Shown: positions 34,753 to 43,256 of the stretch, in pieces
How the letters are laid out: each line of letters begins with the position of its first letter
Position numbering within the stretch: position 1 is the first letter of the stretch
Origin: Magnetospira sp. QH-2
GTDB lineage: Bacteria; Pseudomonadota; Alphaproteobacteria; Rhodospirillales; Magnetospiraceae
Direction: 5' to 3'
Length of the DNA: 64,000 nucleotides
NCBI RefSeq assembly: GCF_000968135.1
Contig: NZ_FO538765.1
Span: forward strand, 3,484,001-3,548,000
The notes under the pieces: model-generated
Database searches by the model: none
What the model saw: only the letters and a program-made list of their open reading frames with translations
Told to the model about the DNA's origin: nothing
Translations under genes and position numbers: made by a program

Positions 34753-35877
34753 CGACATAGGCTCTATGTCGCCGCTGGCCTGCACCGCATGGAAGTGAGC
34801 GGCGAAGGCATCCAGGGTCCCGGCCTCAATGGCGGCGCGCAGGTCTTTCATCAGATCCTGATAGTGTTGCAGGTTATGCCGCGTTAGCAGCATCGGCCCA
34901 AGCATTTCCTTGGCCCGTACAAGATGGTGCAGATAGGCCCGGGAGTATTGCCGGCACGCCGGGCAGGAACAGCCTTCCTCGATGGGGCGGGGATCATCCT
35001 TGTGCCGGGCGTTGCGTAGATTAAGCGGACCGCGCCGGGTGAAGGCCTGACCCGTGCGCCCCGACCGGGTCGGCATGACGCAATCGAACATATCGATACC
35101 CCGCCGCACCGCCTCGACGATATCCGCCGGGGTACCGACGCCCATCAGGTAGTGGGGCCGATCCACCGGCAGTAAGGGCACGGTGAAATCCAGCACACTG
35201 AGGGTTGTCTCTTGATCCTCGCCCACCGCCAGACCGCCCACCGCATAGCCGTCAAAGCCGATATTGACCAAATCCGCGGCGCTTTCGGCGCGCAGGTCCG
35301 CATGCACGCCCCCTTGGACGATGCCGAACAGGCCATATCCGGGACGTTGCTGAAAGGCATGCCGCGAGCGCAGCGCCCAGCGACTGGTCAGGTGCAGGCT
35401 TTTCGCGATCTGGTCCTTGTCGGTGCCGAACTTGGGGCATTCATCCAACACCATGGTGATATTGGAATCCAACAGGTGTTGGATCTCCACCGAGCGCTCG
35501 GGAGTCAGGTGGTGATAGGCGCCATCCACATGGGAGCGAAAGGTCACGCCGTCTTCGGTCAACTTGCGCAGGTCAGACAGGGACATGACTTGAAAACCGC
35601 CGGAATCGGTGAGGATGGTCTGATTCCAGTTCATGAATTTATGCAGCCCGCCAAGCCGCGCCACCCGTTCGGCGCTGGGCCTGAGCATCAGGTGATAGGT
35701 ATTGCCCAGGACGATCTCGGCGCCGGTTTCGGCCACCTGTTCGGGATACATGGCCTTGACCGTTCCCGCCGTCCCCACCGGCATGAAGGCCGGAGTTTCG
35801 GCGCTGCCATGGGCGCTGGTCAGGCGACCGCGTCGGGCCGCGCCGTCGGTGGCCAGAATCTCAAAACCGATTGTCAT
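34711..35877 (-). CDS. tgt: Queuine tRNA-ribosyltransferase
   Basis: A 388-residue TIM-barrel enzyme. The catalytic loop shows [11 protein letters not shown], the base-binding segment [13 protein letters not shown] and [11 protein letters not shown], the nucleophile Asp in [11 protein letters not shown], and the zinc site [17 protein letters not shown]. It exchanges guanine 34 of GUN tRNAs for preQ1. It follows queA with an ATGA overlap, the usual queA-tgt order. Family length is normal, with about 12 extra C-terminal residues that overlap the convergent DUF3126 gene. Confidence 0.97.
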   Translation of the reverse strand: MTIGFEILATDGAARRGRLTSAHGSAETPAFMPVGTAGTVKAMYPEQVAETGAEIVLGNTYHLMLRPSAERVARLGGLHKFMNWNQTILTDSGGFQVMSLSDLRKLTEDGVTFRSHVDGAYHHLTPERSVEIQHLLDSNITMVLDECPKFGTDKDQIAKSLHLTSRWALRSRHAFQQRPGYGLFGIVQGGVHADLRAESAADLVNIGFDGYAVGGLAVGEDQETTLSVLDFTVPLLPVDRPHYLMGVGTPADIVEAVRRGIDMFDCVMPTRSGRTGQAFTRRGPLNLRNARHKDDPRPIEEGCSCPACRQYSRAYLHHLVRAKEMLGPMLLTRHNLQHYQDLMKDLRAAIEAGTLDAFAAHFHAVQASGDIEPMSSDVFQVDVQNGHQ

Positions 35878-36905
35878 GACTCCCCCCGTTCCAGCAGGCA
35901 GCCATCGCCGTAGGAATAGAACCGATACTGTTGCGCCACCGCATGAGCATAGGCTGCCTTCATACGCTCGGTCCCGGCAAAAGCGCAGACCAGCATGAAA
36001 AGTGTGGACCGCGGCAAATGGAAATTGGTCATCAACAGATCCACCGCCCTGAACTGGAACCCCGGATAGATGAAGATATCCGTCTCGCCCTGAAACGGCT
36101 GCACGATTCCCTGATCATCCACCGCCGATTCCAATAGCCGTAAAGAGGTGGTCCCCACCGCGACGATCCGGCCCCCTTGGGCTCGGGTGTGGTTGACCGC
36201 CGCGGCCACTTCCTCGGATATCTCGCCCCATTCGGCGTGCATCTTATGCTCTTCGACCCGCTCCACCTTGACCGGCAGAAAGGTCCCGGCCCCCACATGC
36301 AGGGTCAGGCGCTGGTTTTTGACTCCCCGGTCATCCAATTTTCGCAGCAAGTCGGGGGTGAAGTGCAAACCGGCGGTGGGGGCGGCCACGGCGCCGTCAC
36401 GGGCGGCGAACAGGGTTTGATAGTCGTCCCGATCCCGCGCGTCTCCGTGGCCCTGACGGATATAGGGCGGGAGCGGCATGATGCCCCATTGCTCCAAGGC
36501 CGCGATCAGATCGCCGCCGCTGCGATCAAAGGTAAGCAGGACCTCGCCCATATCGCCTTTTTCAGTCACCTGGGCGGCAAACCGGTCATTGAACCGCAGC
36601 TCGTCACCTGGCCGCAGCTTGCGGGCCGGACGGGCAAAAGCATGCCAGGCATCGGGGCCTGCTTGTTTGTGCAGAGTCACTTCGACCTTGGCCTCTCCGC
36701 GTTTTCCGGCGAGACGGGCCGGGATCACCCGGGTATCGTTGGACAGCAACAAATCGCCGGGCCGCAACTGCTCGACCAGGTCGGTCATGCCCCGGTCGGC
36801 CAGCATCGCACCCACATGCAATAACCGGGCACTATCGCGGGGTACCGCCGGGCGCTGGGCGATGAGCTCGCGAGGCAGCTCGAAATCGAAAAGGTCCACA
36901 TCCAT
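35874..36905 (-). CDS. queA: S-adenosylmethionine:tRNA ribosyltransferase-isomerase
   Basis: Start set at ATG 36905 ([20 protein letters not shown]), the conserved QueA N-terminus; the frame is open 29 codons upstream, overlapping the divergent MATE region. The 343-residue enzyme has [19 protein letters not shown], the [15 protein letters not shown] block and the [20 protein letters not shown]-terminal motif. It adds the epoxycyclopentyl group of queuosine. ATGA overlap with tgt. Confidence 0.96.
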   Translation of the reverse strand: MDVDLFDFELPRELIAQRPAVPRDSARLLHVGAMLADRGMTDLVEQLRPGDLLLSNDTRVIPARLAGKRGEAKVEVTLHKQAGPDAWHAFARPARKLRPGDELRFNDRFAAQVTEKGDMGEVLLTFDRSGGDLIAALEQWGIMPLPPYIRQGHGDARDRDDYQTLFAARDGAVAAPTAGLHFTPDLLRKLDDRGVKNQRLTLHVGAGTFLPVKVERVEEHKMHAEWGEISEEVAAAVNHTRAQGGRIVAVGTTSLRLLESAVDDQGIVQPFQGETDIFIYPGFQFRAVDLLMTNFHLPRSTLFMLVCAFAGTERMKAAYAHAVAQQYRFYSYGDGCLLERGES

Positions 36906-36985
36906 GGCGGCGCACCCTACACGGGCCAAGGCCAATGGGAAAGCCCCGCTTGCGGACGAGGCCCGAAGCGCCCATAAGGACCTCC

Positions 36986-38332
36986 ATGTCAACGCTCCCG
37001 CGTATTCTTCGGCATTTGGCCGAACTGTCCCGTCTGGCCTGGCCCGTGATCATTTCCCGCTCCGGAATCATGGTCATGGCCCTGGTGGATACGGTCATGG
37101 TCGGCCGCTATTCGACCACCGAACTGGCCTATCAGGGGCTGGGCTGGGCGCCGGCGACGACTCTGACCCTGATCGGAATTGGATTGCTGTTGGGCACCCT
37201 TGTTTTGGCGGCGGAGGCCACGGGCGGCGGTCGCGACGCCGAAAGCGGCGCGGCCTGGCGTCATGGCATGACCTTGTCGTTGGTCGTCGGCGTGCCTTGC
37301 GCGGTGTTGTCCCTGTTCGGCGAGGAATTCTTCCTGCTCACCGGCCAGACCCCGGGATTGGCCGAAGGGTCCGGGCGGGTGATGGCGGTCTTCGGACTGG
37401 GTATCCCCCTGACGTTCACCTTTTTTGCCACCACCTTTTTCCTCGAAGGCATCGGGCGGCCCCTGCCGGGCATGATCGCCATGGCCATCGCCAATGTGGG
37501 CAATATGGGGCTCAATTGGCTGCTGATCGGTGGCGAGATGGGTTTCCCCGCCTTGGGGGCCGAAGGCGCCGCCTGGGGCACCACCATTGCCCGGGGCGTG
37601 GTGGCCGTGGGGTTGGTGATCTATCTGTGGTTCATGGCGGATCATGCGCGCTTTGCGGTTCGACAAAGGGCGAAAGGAGGCTGGGCAGGCTGGAAGCTAC
37701 AGCGACAGCTGGGCTATGCGGCGGGGATCGCCATCGGCGCCGAGTCCCTGGCCTTCGGGCTGGTCAACGTGTTTGCCGGATGGCTGGGCGAGGAAGCCCT
37801 GGCGGCATTTTCCATTGCCTTCAATATGATGTCGGTGGTCTTTACCGCCGCCCTGGGCATCGGCGCGGCGGCGGCGGTACGCGTGGGCACGGCCTGGGGC
37901 CGCAAGGACCCGGCGGACATGGCCCTGGCCGGATGGGTCGGGATCAGTGCCAATACGGCGGTCATGATTCTATGCGGCGGGTCCTACATCCTTTTTGCCG
38001 AAGCCTTGGTCGGCATCTATTCCACCGATCCCGCCATTATTGCCCTGGCCATTCCCTTGGTCTATGTGGCGGCCCTGGCGCTGATCCCCGACGGCGGCCA
38101 GGTGGTGATGGCCAATGCCCTGCGCGGGCGCGGCGAGACCTGGGCGACCACCGCGATCCAGAGCTTTGTCTACTTGGGGCTGATGATCCCCGGCACCTGG
38201 GCGCTGGCCATTCCGCTGGGGCGCGGCCCGGTCGGGCTGTTCGAAGGTATTCTGCTGGCCAGTCTGGTCTCCATCGGCCTACTGGCCTGGCGGTTTCAGG
38301 TCCTGGCCCGGCGGGATCGAAACAGAGCCTAA
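36986..38332 (+). CDS. MATE-family multidrug/metabolite exporter
   Basis: A 448-residue protein with twelve hydrophobic helices in two similar halves ([35 protein letters not shown] in the first; the second begins with [23 protein letters not shown]). The start at 36986 follows AAGGACCTCC. It should use a proton or sodium gradient to export organic cations. Divergent from queA. The stop codon lies 7 bp before the first IS110-containing repeat unit. Confidence 0.93.
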   Translation: MSTLPRILRHLAELSRLAWPVIISRSGIMVMALVDTVMVGRYSTTELAYQGLGWAPATTLTLIGIGLLLGTLVLAAEATGGGRDAESGAAWRHGMTLSLVVGVPCAVLSLFGEEFFLLTGQTPGLAEGSGRVMAVFGLGIPLTFTFFATTFFLEGIGRPLPGMIAMAIANVGNMGLNWLLIGGEMGFPALGAEGAAWGTTIARGVVAVGLVIYLWFMADHARFAVRQRAKGGWAGWKLQRQLGYAAGIAIGAESLAFGLVNVFAGWLGEEALAAFSIAFNMMSVVFTAALGIGAAAAVRVGTAWGRKDPADMALAGWVGISANTAVMILCGGSYILFAEALVGIYSTDPAIIALAIPLVYVAALALIPDGGQVVMANALRGRGETWATTAIQSFVYLGLMIPGTWALAIPLGRGPVGLFEGILLASLVSIGLLAWRFQVLARRDRNRA

Positions 38333-38591
38333 CTTTAGCAGGCTGCTTCTGTAATCGAGTCTTTTGAGTCAAGCTGATTTCCAAGCCGTCGGTTTGAACC
38401 TGGGTTATGTGGCGCCCTTTGCTTCTGTCCGCGGTCGACGTCGTCGCCGCATGATGGGGATCAAGGGGGATCGGGTGCAGCAATCTGAAAAGCGTGGTCT
38501 TACGCCACTGCAGCCTGCGCGCTGTCATCCGAGCCCCGCGCGTCGCCACGCGTCCTGGCCGCCCTTCAGGCGATCTCGGTTTTCGTTGTGT

Positions 38592-39623
38592 TTAGATGGC
38601 GGTCTCCTCCTTGCGGTACTGGAAGTCCGTGCCGTCGATCCACATGCGATGCATGATTACGGCGAGACGCCGGGCAACGGCTACCTTGGCGCGTTTCATC
38701 CCGCGCCTTTTGGCGACCGCGAGCCCCCAGTGTTTGAGCCAGGACCAACGGCGGGTTCGAGTGAGAAGTGCATTGGCGGCCTCGAACAAAAGCCAACGAA
38801 CCATGGCATCTCCGCACTTGCTGATGGGGCCGCTTCGGTCCTGCTCTCCCGAGGCGTATCTGCGTGGGACAAGCCCGAAGTGGGCGCCGACCATGACCGA
38901 CTTTTGAAACCGTTCCGGCACGTCGAGTCCTGTCCTGAAAGCGAGGGCGGTAACCGGGCCGACGCCGGGAACGGTCATCAGGCGCCGGCAAACGCTATCA
39001 TCGCGCGCAGCGGCATGAACCTGCCGGTCGAGCTTGTCGAGTTGTTCGAGCAAGGCTTGGCGCGCAAGCAAGAGCGGCTCGGCGGCTGCGCTGAGGTGCG
39101 GGTTATCAGCCGTCAATTCCCGAACCCGCGCCGCGAAAAGGCGTCCGCGCGCCATACCGACCTTGAGGCCGAAAGCTTTCAATGTTCCTCGTACCGTATT
39201 GGACAACTGACGGACCTGATGAACCAGGGTCTCCCGATGGGTCAGCACCATCCGGAGCTCCTGACTGCGCGCGGTCTTGACGTGGGTCGCGCGGTACAAA
39301 CCGGTCCGCATCGCCTGGCTGATCAAGCGGGCGTCGCGACGGTCCGTCTTGACTGGGCTGGCGCTGGCAAAGGCCTTCATTTGCCGGGTCTCGATACAAA
39401 TCACAGGGAGGCCCCGACTGGACAGTCCTGCGTACAGCCAAGGCGCCAGAGGGCCAGCTTCCAACCCAATTCGCGCAAAGCCACGCCCGCTTTCCTCGAG
39501 CCAAGTGGCGACCGCCTCGGGTGTGCTTGACACCTTGCCTTCGCGAATGACGGTTCCCTTTGCATCAATCTCACAGATCGAAATGCTTGCCATCGATACG
39601 TCCATTCCAACAAAATACTCCAT
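38592..39623 (-). CDS. IS110-family transposase, copy 1
   Basis: Start set at ATG 39623 (MEYFVGMDVSMASISICEID), preceded by AGGAGA; 17 codons of extra open frame lie upstream. The 343-residue protein has the N-terminal RuvC-like DEDD domain (Asp8, Glu55 in IGLEAGP, Asp94 and Asp97 in KTDRRDARL) and the C-terminal transposase_20 domain (LMTVPGVGPVTALAFRTGLD, then RSGPISKCGDAMVR, holding the conserved Ser near 264). Both domains are intact, so it may be active. The protein is identical to copy 2. Confidence 0.95.
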   Translation of the reverse strand: MEYFVGMDVSMASISICEIDAKGTVIREGKVSSTPEAVATWLEESGRGFARIGLEAGPLAPWLYAGLSSRGLPVICIETRQMKAFASASPVKTDRRDARLISQAMRTGLYRATHVKTARSQELRMVLTHRETLVHQVRQLSNTVRGTLKAFGLKVGMARGRLFAARVRELTADNPHLSAAAEPLLLARQALLEQLDKLDRQVHAAARDDSVCRRLMTVPGVGPVTALAFRTGLDVPERFQKSVMVGAHFGLVPRRYASGEQDRSGPISKCGDAMVRWLLFEAANALLTRTRRWSWLKHWGLAVAKRRGMKRAKVAVARRLAVIMHRMWIDGTDFQYRKEETAI

Positions 39624-39756
39624 GGCTGGTCTCCTCTGTTCCATGTCCAGGAATTGACCCGGATACTTGATCAAGACCGAGTGTGGAGACCAGCTGACTG
39701 TCTAGGCAATCCCTGACTGCTCGATTACCGCCATCTGAAAAAGTCCGATTTCGAGC

Positions 39757-39903
39757 CTGTGGCGACACATGCTTCGACAAGCTCAGCATGAGGGCCTTTG
39801 AATTTTCAACATGTTCGCCTCACCCTGAGCTTCCTCATCCCGAGCTTGTCGAGGGACGAAGGGTGAGGCGGGCCGTAGGACAACTCTTTTTAGCAGCCTG
39901 TTA
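39757..39903. repeat. Right-end palindromic repeat region of unit copy 1
   Basis: Contains TTCGACAAGCTCAG (39773-39786) and its partner GAGCTTGTCGA (39842-39852), plus CTCACCCT (39820-39827) and AGGGTGAG (39860-39867). These inverted repeats can fold into a hairpin of the type dispersed in many proteobacterial genomes. Copy 1 carries about 31 bp not present in copy 2 directly after 39756. The final TTA also serves as the stop codon of the HEAT-repeat gene. Confidence 0.6.
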
Positions 39904-42105
39904 AAGCTCTCCCCAGCGCACCGGCAGCCGCACATCGATGCCGGGTAGTTCGATTTCCGCCTTTTCGGCCCAGGCCAATGCGGCCCGGCTTAGGCCATCA
40001 TGACCGGACAGGGCATAGAGCGCCGCCAGTTCCTGCCAGCCTTTTTCCTCCAAAAGCGTGATCAGGTCGTCACCGCTTTCGTCGCGGCCCAAGGTGATCA
40101 GGATCCGCACGGCATTGTCCATGCGCAGCCGGTCATTGGAGGCAATCTCTTGCAGCAACACCTGGCGCGCCTTGTCCCAATAGGCCAGAAGCTCCAGCCG
40201 CGCCCGGCGCCCGGCGTAATAGAGAATCCATTGCCGATCGGATTGCGGGGTCCAGCCCAGGGCCTCCAACGCCCGGGCCGCCGGAGGACTGCTCTCCCAG
40301 TCCCCCAACAGGGCGATAAGAAACGGACGGACCCGGTTGTCTCCCAGCTGACCAAGGGCCTCCACGGCTTGCGGCCAATGGCTGCCACCTTCGCCCACAT
40401 GGGCCATCAACAATGGGACCGCGGCCCGGGCCGCCGGACCATAAGAGGCGATGGCACCGATAACCTCGCCATCCCCGGCCCCATGGCGTTCGAACTCGGC
40501 AATCAGAAACGGCACCGCATCCGGCAGCCGGGCGGCGCGCAGCACGGCAATGAGCGCGCGGCGACGATTGGCATCTTCCATCACGCCCAGCCCCCGCCCC
40601 AGACGCGACACGCCGGAGGGTCCCAACTGCCCCATGGCGGTGGCGGCGGCCAGAAAGACCCCTTCGTCCTTTTCATGGTGCAGTGACTGTTCGAGCACTG
40701 ACAGAGCCGCCGGATCGCCAAGGCGACCCAGAATCCGGGTAGCCAACAACCGGCCCGAGGCGGACATGCCGCGCAGGCGCTTGGCCAGCGGCTCCGCCGC
40801 CGGAGCGCCGATGCGCTCCAGGGTACGCGACACCTCCGGGCGCCATTGGATGTGGCGGACCAACACCGTCGCCGCCGCCCCCCCCAAGGCGACCAAACCC
40901 TCCCAGTCCTCACTGGCGAAATGGAATTGGGCCAGGTGATCGTCGGGGACCGGGATCTCGGCCTCGCGGATCAGATCCGCCGCCGCGGCCCGGATCTCGG
41001 GATCGTCCTTGTCCAGGGCATCAAACAGTGCCAGCCGCACTTGATCCGTGCCCGCATGAGCCAGCAACGCGGCTCGCGGCCCGGTAAAGGTATAGCTGGA
41101 CACCCCGGTGATATGGTCAATGAGCAGGCTTGGGCCCTGACGTCCCAGGCGCGCCATGGCCAAGGCAATGACCCGGTTGATCTCAGGACTGGGAGCCGAC
41201 ATCAGGGCATCATGGGCCAGATCAATCGTGGCGGTTTCCGTGTCTTGCAGATCGGCCAGGGCGGTCAGGGCCGCACCCTGGAGATCCGCATGACAGCGTT
41301 TCGCCACATCCCGCAACGACTCCACCGCCCGCCGGTCGCCTAACCGTCCCAGGGCCAGCGCCGCCGCCGCCCGCGACCGGATCTTGGGCGCCGTGATCCA
41401 GGTTTCTCCCTTGGCAGGCTGCCCGCCGGATTCGCAGCGTTTGATGATGTCGATCAAGGGCAGCACCGCGCGGCGATCTCTGATATTGCCCAAGGCGGTG
41501 GTCACCGCCACCCGCACGTGGTCATCCAAATCGGTCAACCGATTGATCAGCAGGTCCACCGCTTTTGGATCGCTGACCGTGGTAATGGCTTCAAGAACTT
41601 TTCGACCCCGGTCACTGGTTACTCCCGCCGCTTTTGCTTCGTCGAGCATCAATGGCACCGCGGGCGCGCCCAGCCGAGCCAACGCCTGGAGCGCCACATC
41701 GAAGGGAAAAGTCTCGCCCAGCCGAGTCGCCACCAAGGGAATCGCGCGGGCATCACCCAAGTTCCCCAGCGCGGCGACCAGAGCCACTTCGGTTTCCGGA
41801 TCGTTGCTGTTTTTGAGTTTCTGCATCAAAGGGTCGACGGCAGAGTCGCTTTGTTGCCGGGCCAAGGCATCCACCACGGCCCGGACCACCATCGGTTCCG
41901 GTCGATTGAGGGCCCTGAGCAGGGCCTGACCGGCGCGTGGATCGGCGATATCGGCCAACTGCGCGGCGGCTGTAACCCGTTCACGGGTATCAGAAAAGCG
42001 CCCCTCCAAGTCGTCAACCAGATCGCCAACCGGATCCTCTTCACAGCCGCCAACCAATAGCAACCCACACAAAACAAAAGGATAAGCGAATGACCGCGAA
42101 TTCAT
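39901..42105 (-). CDS. HEAT-repeat lipoprotein
   Basis: A 734-residue protein with a lipoprotein signal peptide (lipobox LVGGC, Cys21) and then about twenty HEAT or PBS-lyase-type repeats. Examples are DPRAGQALLRALNRPEPMVVRAVVDALA, VALVAALGNLGDARAIPLVATRL, and VRVAVTTALGNIRDRRAVLPLID. Such solenoids bind proteins; no enzymatic motif is seen. It should be anchored in the outer or inner membrane facing the periplasm. The TAA stop coincides with the right edge of the IS110 repeat unit, so the C-terminus may have been set by the insertion. Neighbour genes give no firm role. Confidence 0.85.
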   Translation of the reverse strand: MNSRSFAYPFVLCGLLLVGGCEEDPVGDLVDDLEGRFSDTRERVTAAAQLADIADPRAGQALLRALNRPEPMVVRAVVDALARQQSDSAVDPLMQKLKNSNDPETEVALVAALGNLGDARAIPLVATRLGETFPFDVALQALARLGAPAVPLMLDEAKAAGVTSDRGRKVLEAITTVSDPKAVDLLINRLTDLDDHVRVAVTTALGNIRDRRAVLPLIDIIKRCESGGQPAKGETWITAPKIRSRAAAALALGRLGDRRAVESLRDVAKRCHADLQGAALTALADLQDTETATIDLAHDALMSAPSPEINRVIALAMARLGRQGPSLLIDHITGVSSYTFTGPRAALLAHAGTDQVRLALFDALDKDDPEIRAAAADLIREAEIPVPDDHLAQFHFASEDWEGLVALGGAAATVLVRHIQWRPEVSRTLERIGAPAAEPLAKRLRGMSASGRLLATRILGRLGDPAALSVLEQSLHHEKDEGVFLAAATAMGQLGPSGVSRLGRGLGVMEDANRRRALIAVLRAARLPDAVPFLIAEFERHGAGDGEVIGAIASYGPAARAAVPLLMAHVGEGGSHWPQAVEALGQLGDNRVRPFLIALLGDWESSPPAARALEALGWTPQSDRQWILYYAGRRARLELLAYWDKARQVLLQEIASNDRLRMDNAVRILITLGRDESGDDLITLLEEKGWQELAALYALSGHDGLSRAALAWAEKAEIELPGIDVRLPVRWGEL

Positions 42106-42316
42106 GATATTCCCCCCATGAGGTTTCCTGACCTCTTGGCCTCATACTAGACAAACATCAAACGTCATGGCGACTTTTCTCGGGATACCTTATCCCCAGG
42201 CCTACTCTCCTATGGGCAGAGCCTACCCAAAAGAGTAACATACAGACCAGGATGGCAACCGAATCATCCATACGGTTCCAATGTGGACCGACGCCATAAA
42301 ACACGGGGAGGAAAAA

Positions 42317-43015
42317 ATGGCTCACCCCAGCCTGAAACCGACCACCGATCCCATAGGCCTGTGCCGGGATCTGACCGTGGCGGCCATCGTCTTGTTTACC
42401 CGCGACGGCACATTGATCGATGCCAACCGGGGGTTTCTCCGCTTGTTCGGCGCCCCGGACAGCGACAACCCGCCCAGCGACATTCGGTCCATTTTCATCA
42501 ATCCGGGTTTTGATCAGATCATCGATGCACCGGTTGTGAAAAAGGGATCCACGCTCTATCGCGGCTTGCTCAACATGGGTAGCCTGGACCGGGAAGTCCG
42601 CTCCTACAGAGCCCATATCCACGAACAGGACGGCCATCTGCTATTGGTTGCCGAGGAAGACATGGAAGTCTTGCGCGCCGCCAATCAGCGCCTGACCGCT
42701 CAGATGCTGCCCATGCCGCCCACACCCAGGCCCGGCACGGCCCATTTGCCCCGCAGCCACCCGGCTCCATGCCATATCAGTGCCGGATACCTGGACCTGC
42801 TTTGGCAGCAGCATCGGCGGCTCCAAAAGTCATTGGAAACATCCAGAGGACGAACCGACAAGTGGGATGAAATCCAAGACGCCACCTTGTCCCGCTCCCT
42901 CAAGCACTACTTGGGGCGCATCCCGGATTCCACGGCGGAATTTCAATCGCTCATGGCCGATGTTGCGGCCCGCTGTAAGGAAGGGAAAGAGGCACATCCG
43001 GCGCCGCCCCCGTGA
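42317..43015 (+). CDS. PAS-domain protein of unknown output
   Basis: Start set at ATG 42317 (MAHPSLKPTTDPIGLCRDL), with a strong GGGGAGG site. The 232-residue soluble protein has one PAS fold (about residues 15-110; TVAAIVLFTRDGTLIDANRGFLRLFGAPDSD, then YRAHIHEQDGHLLLVAEEDMEVL), a Pro-rich linker (about 130-160) and a helical C-terminal part. No kinase, cyclase or DNA-binding output domain is attached, so it probably signals by protein contact. Its 3' end overlaps the convergent small secreted gene by 65 bp. Confidence 0.75.
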   Translation: MAHPSLKPTTDPIGLCRDLTVAAIVLFTRDGTLIDANRGFLRLFGAPDSDNPPSDIRSIFINPGFDQIIDAPVVKKGSTLYRGLLNMGSLDREVRSYRAHIHEQDGHLLLVAEEDMEVLRAANQRLTAQMLPMPPTPRPGTAHLPRSHPAPCHISAGYLDLLWQQHRRLQKSLETSRGRTDKWDEIQDATLSRSLKHYLGRIPDSTAEFQSLMADVAARCKEGKEAHPAPPP

Positions 43016-43256
43016 TGGGAGGCGACCGAACGGACCCTGTGATGGCCGCCGTAATGGCGGCGATGGGATCGGCCGCGGGGCCCGTGCAATCGGCAAACCG
43101 GTAGGCGGCAAGGGGTTCGCCCATCGAGTCGTAGACAACCCACAAATCACCGATGATTTCGGTGGTCACGGTAGCCTCTTGCTCGTCGGCCCTGACGGGC
43201 GACGACAGCAAGACAGCGACTCCCAACAGGACCCAGCCGACATGCGCGACGCTCAA
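42951..43256 (-). CDS. Small secreted protein of unknown function, coupled to the radical SAM gene
   Basis: A 101-residue protein read from TTG 43256, which overlaps the radical SAM stop as TTGA. A signal peptide is clear (VGWVLLGVAVLLSSPVRA, cleavage near 23). The mature part (EATVTTEIIGDLWVVYDSMGEPLAAYRFADCTG) ends in a Pro-rich tail. No family recognised. The 65-bp overlap with the convergent PAS gene lies in that tail, so the true C-terminus is the least certain part. Confidence 0.55.
   Translation of the reverse strand: MSVAHVGWVLLGVAVLLSSPVRADEQEATVTTEIIGDLWVVYDSMGEPLAAYRFADCTGPAADPIAAITAAITGSVRSPPITGAAPDVPLSLPYSGPQHRP

Larger units (their letters stand above)
38340..39903. mobile_element. 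Repeat unit copy 1 containing an IS110-family insertion sequence
   Basis: Positions 38340-39756 match 47027-48443 at a constant offset of 8687 bp with only three differences seen by eye (38362, 38682, 39743). Beyond that the two copies stay related but diverge by small insertions to a common right end AGCAGCCTGTTA. The left end reads GGCTGCTT, so the ends form a rough inverted repeat around AGCAGGCTGCT. One transposase gene lies inside, with 252 bp noncoding after its stop and about 130 bp before its start in the conserved part. The long noncoding flank is where IS110/IS1111 elements carry a structured guide RNA. No target duplication is visible, as expected for this family. Confidence 0.85.

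Noticed and set aside
36478-38367. Long plus-strand frame of about 629 codons across queA and the MATE gene
   Set aside because: It runs in another frame through two well-supported genes, is rich in Arg and Gly, and has no recognisable domain; a GC-rich third-position shadow.
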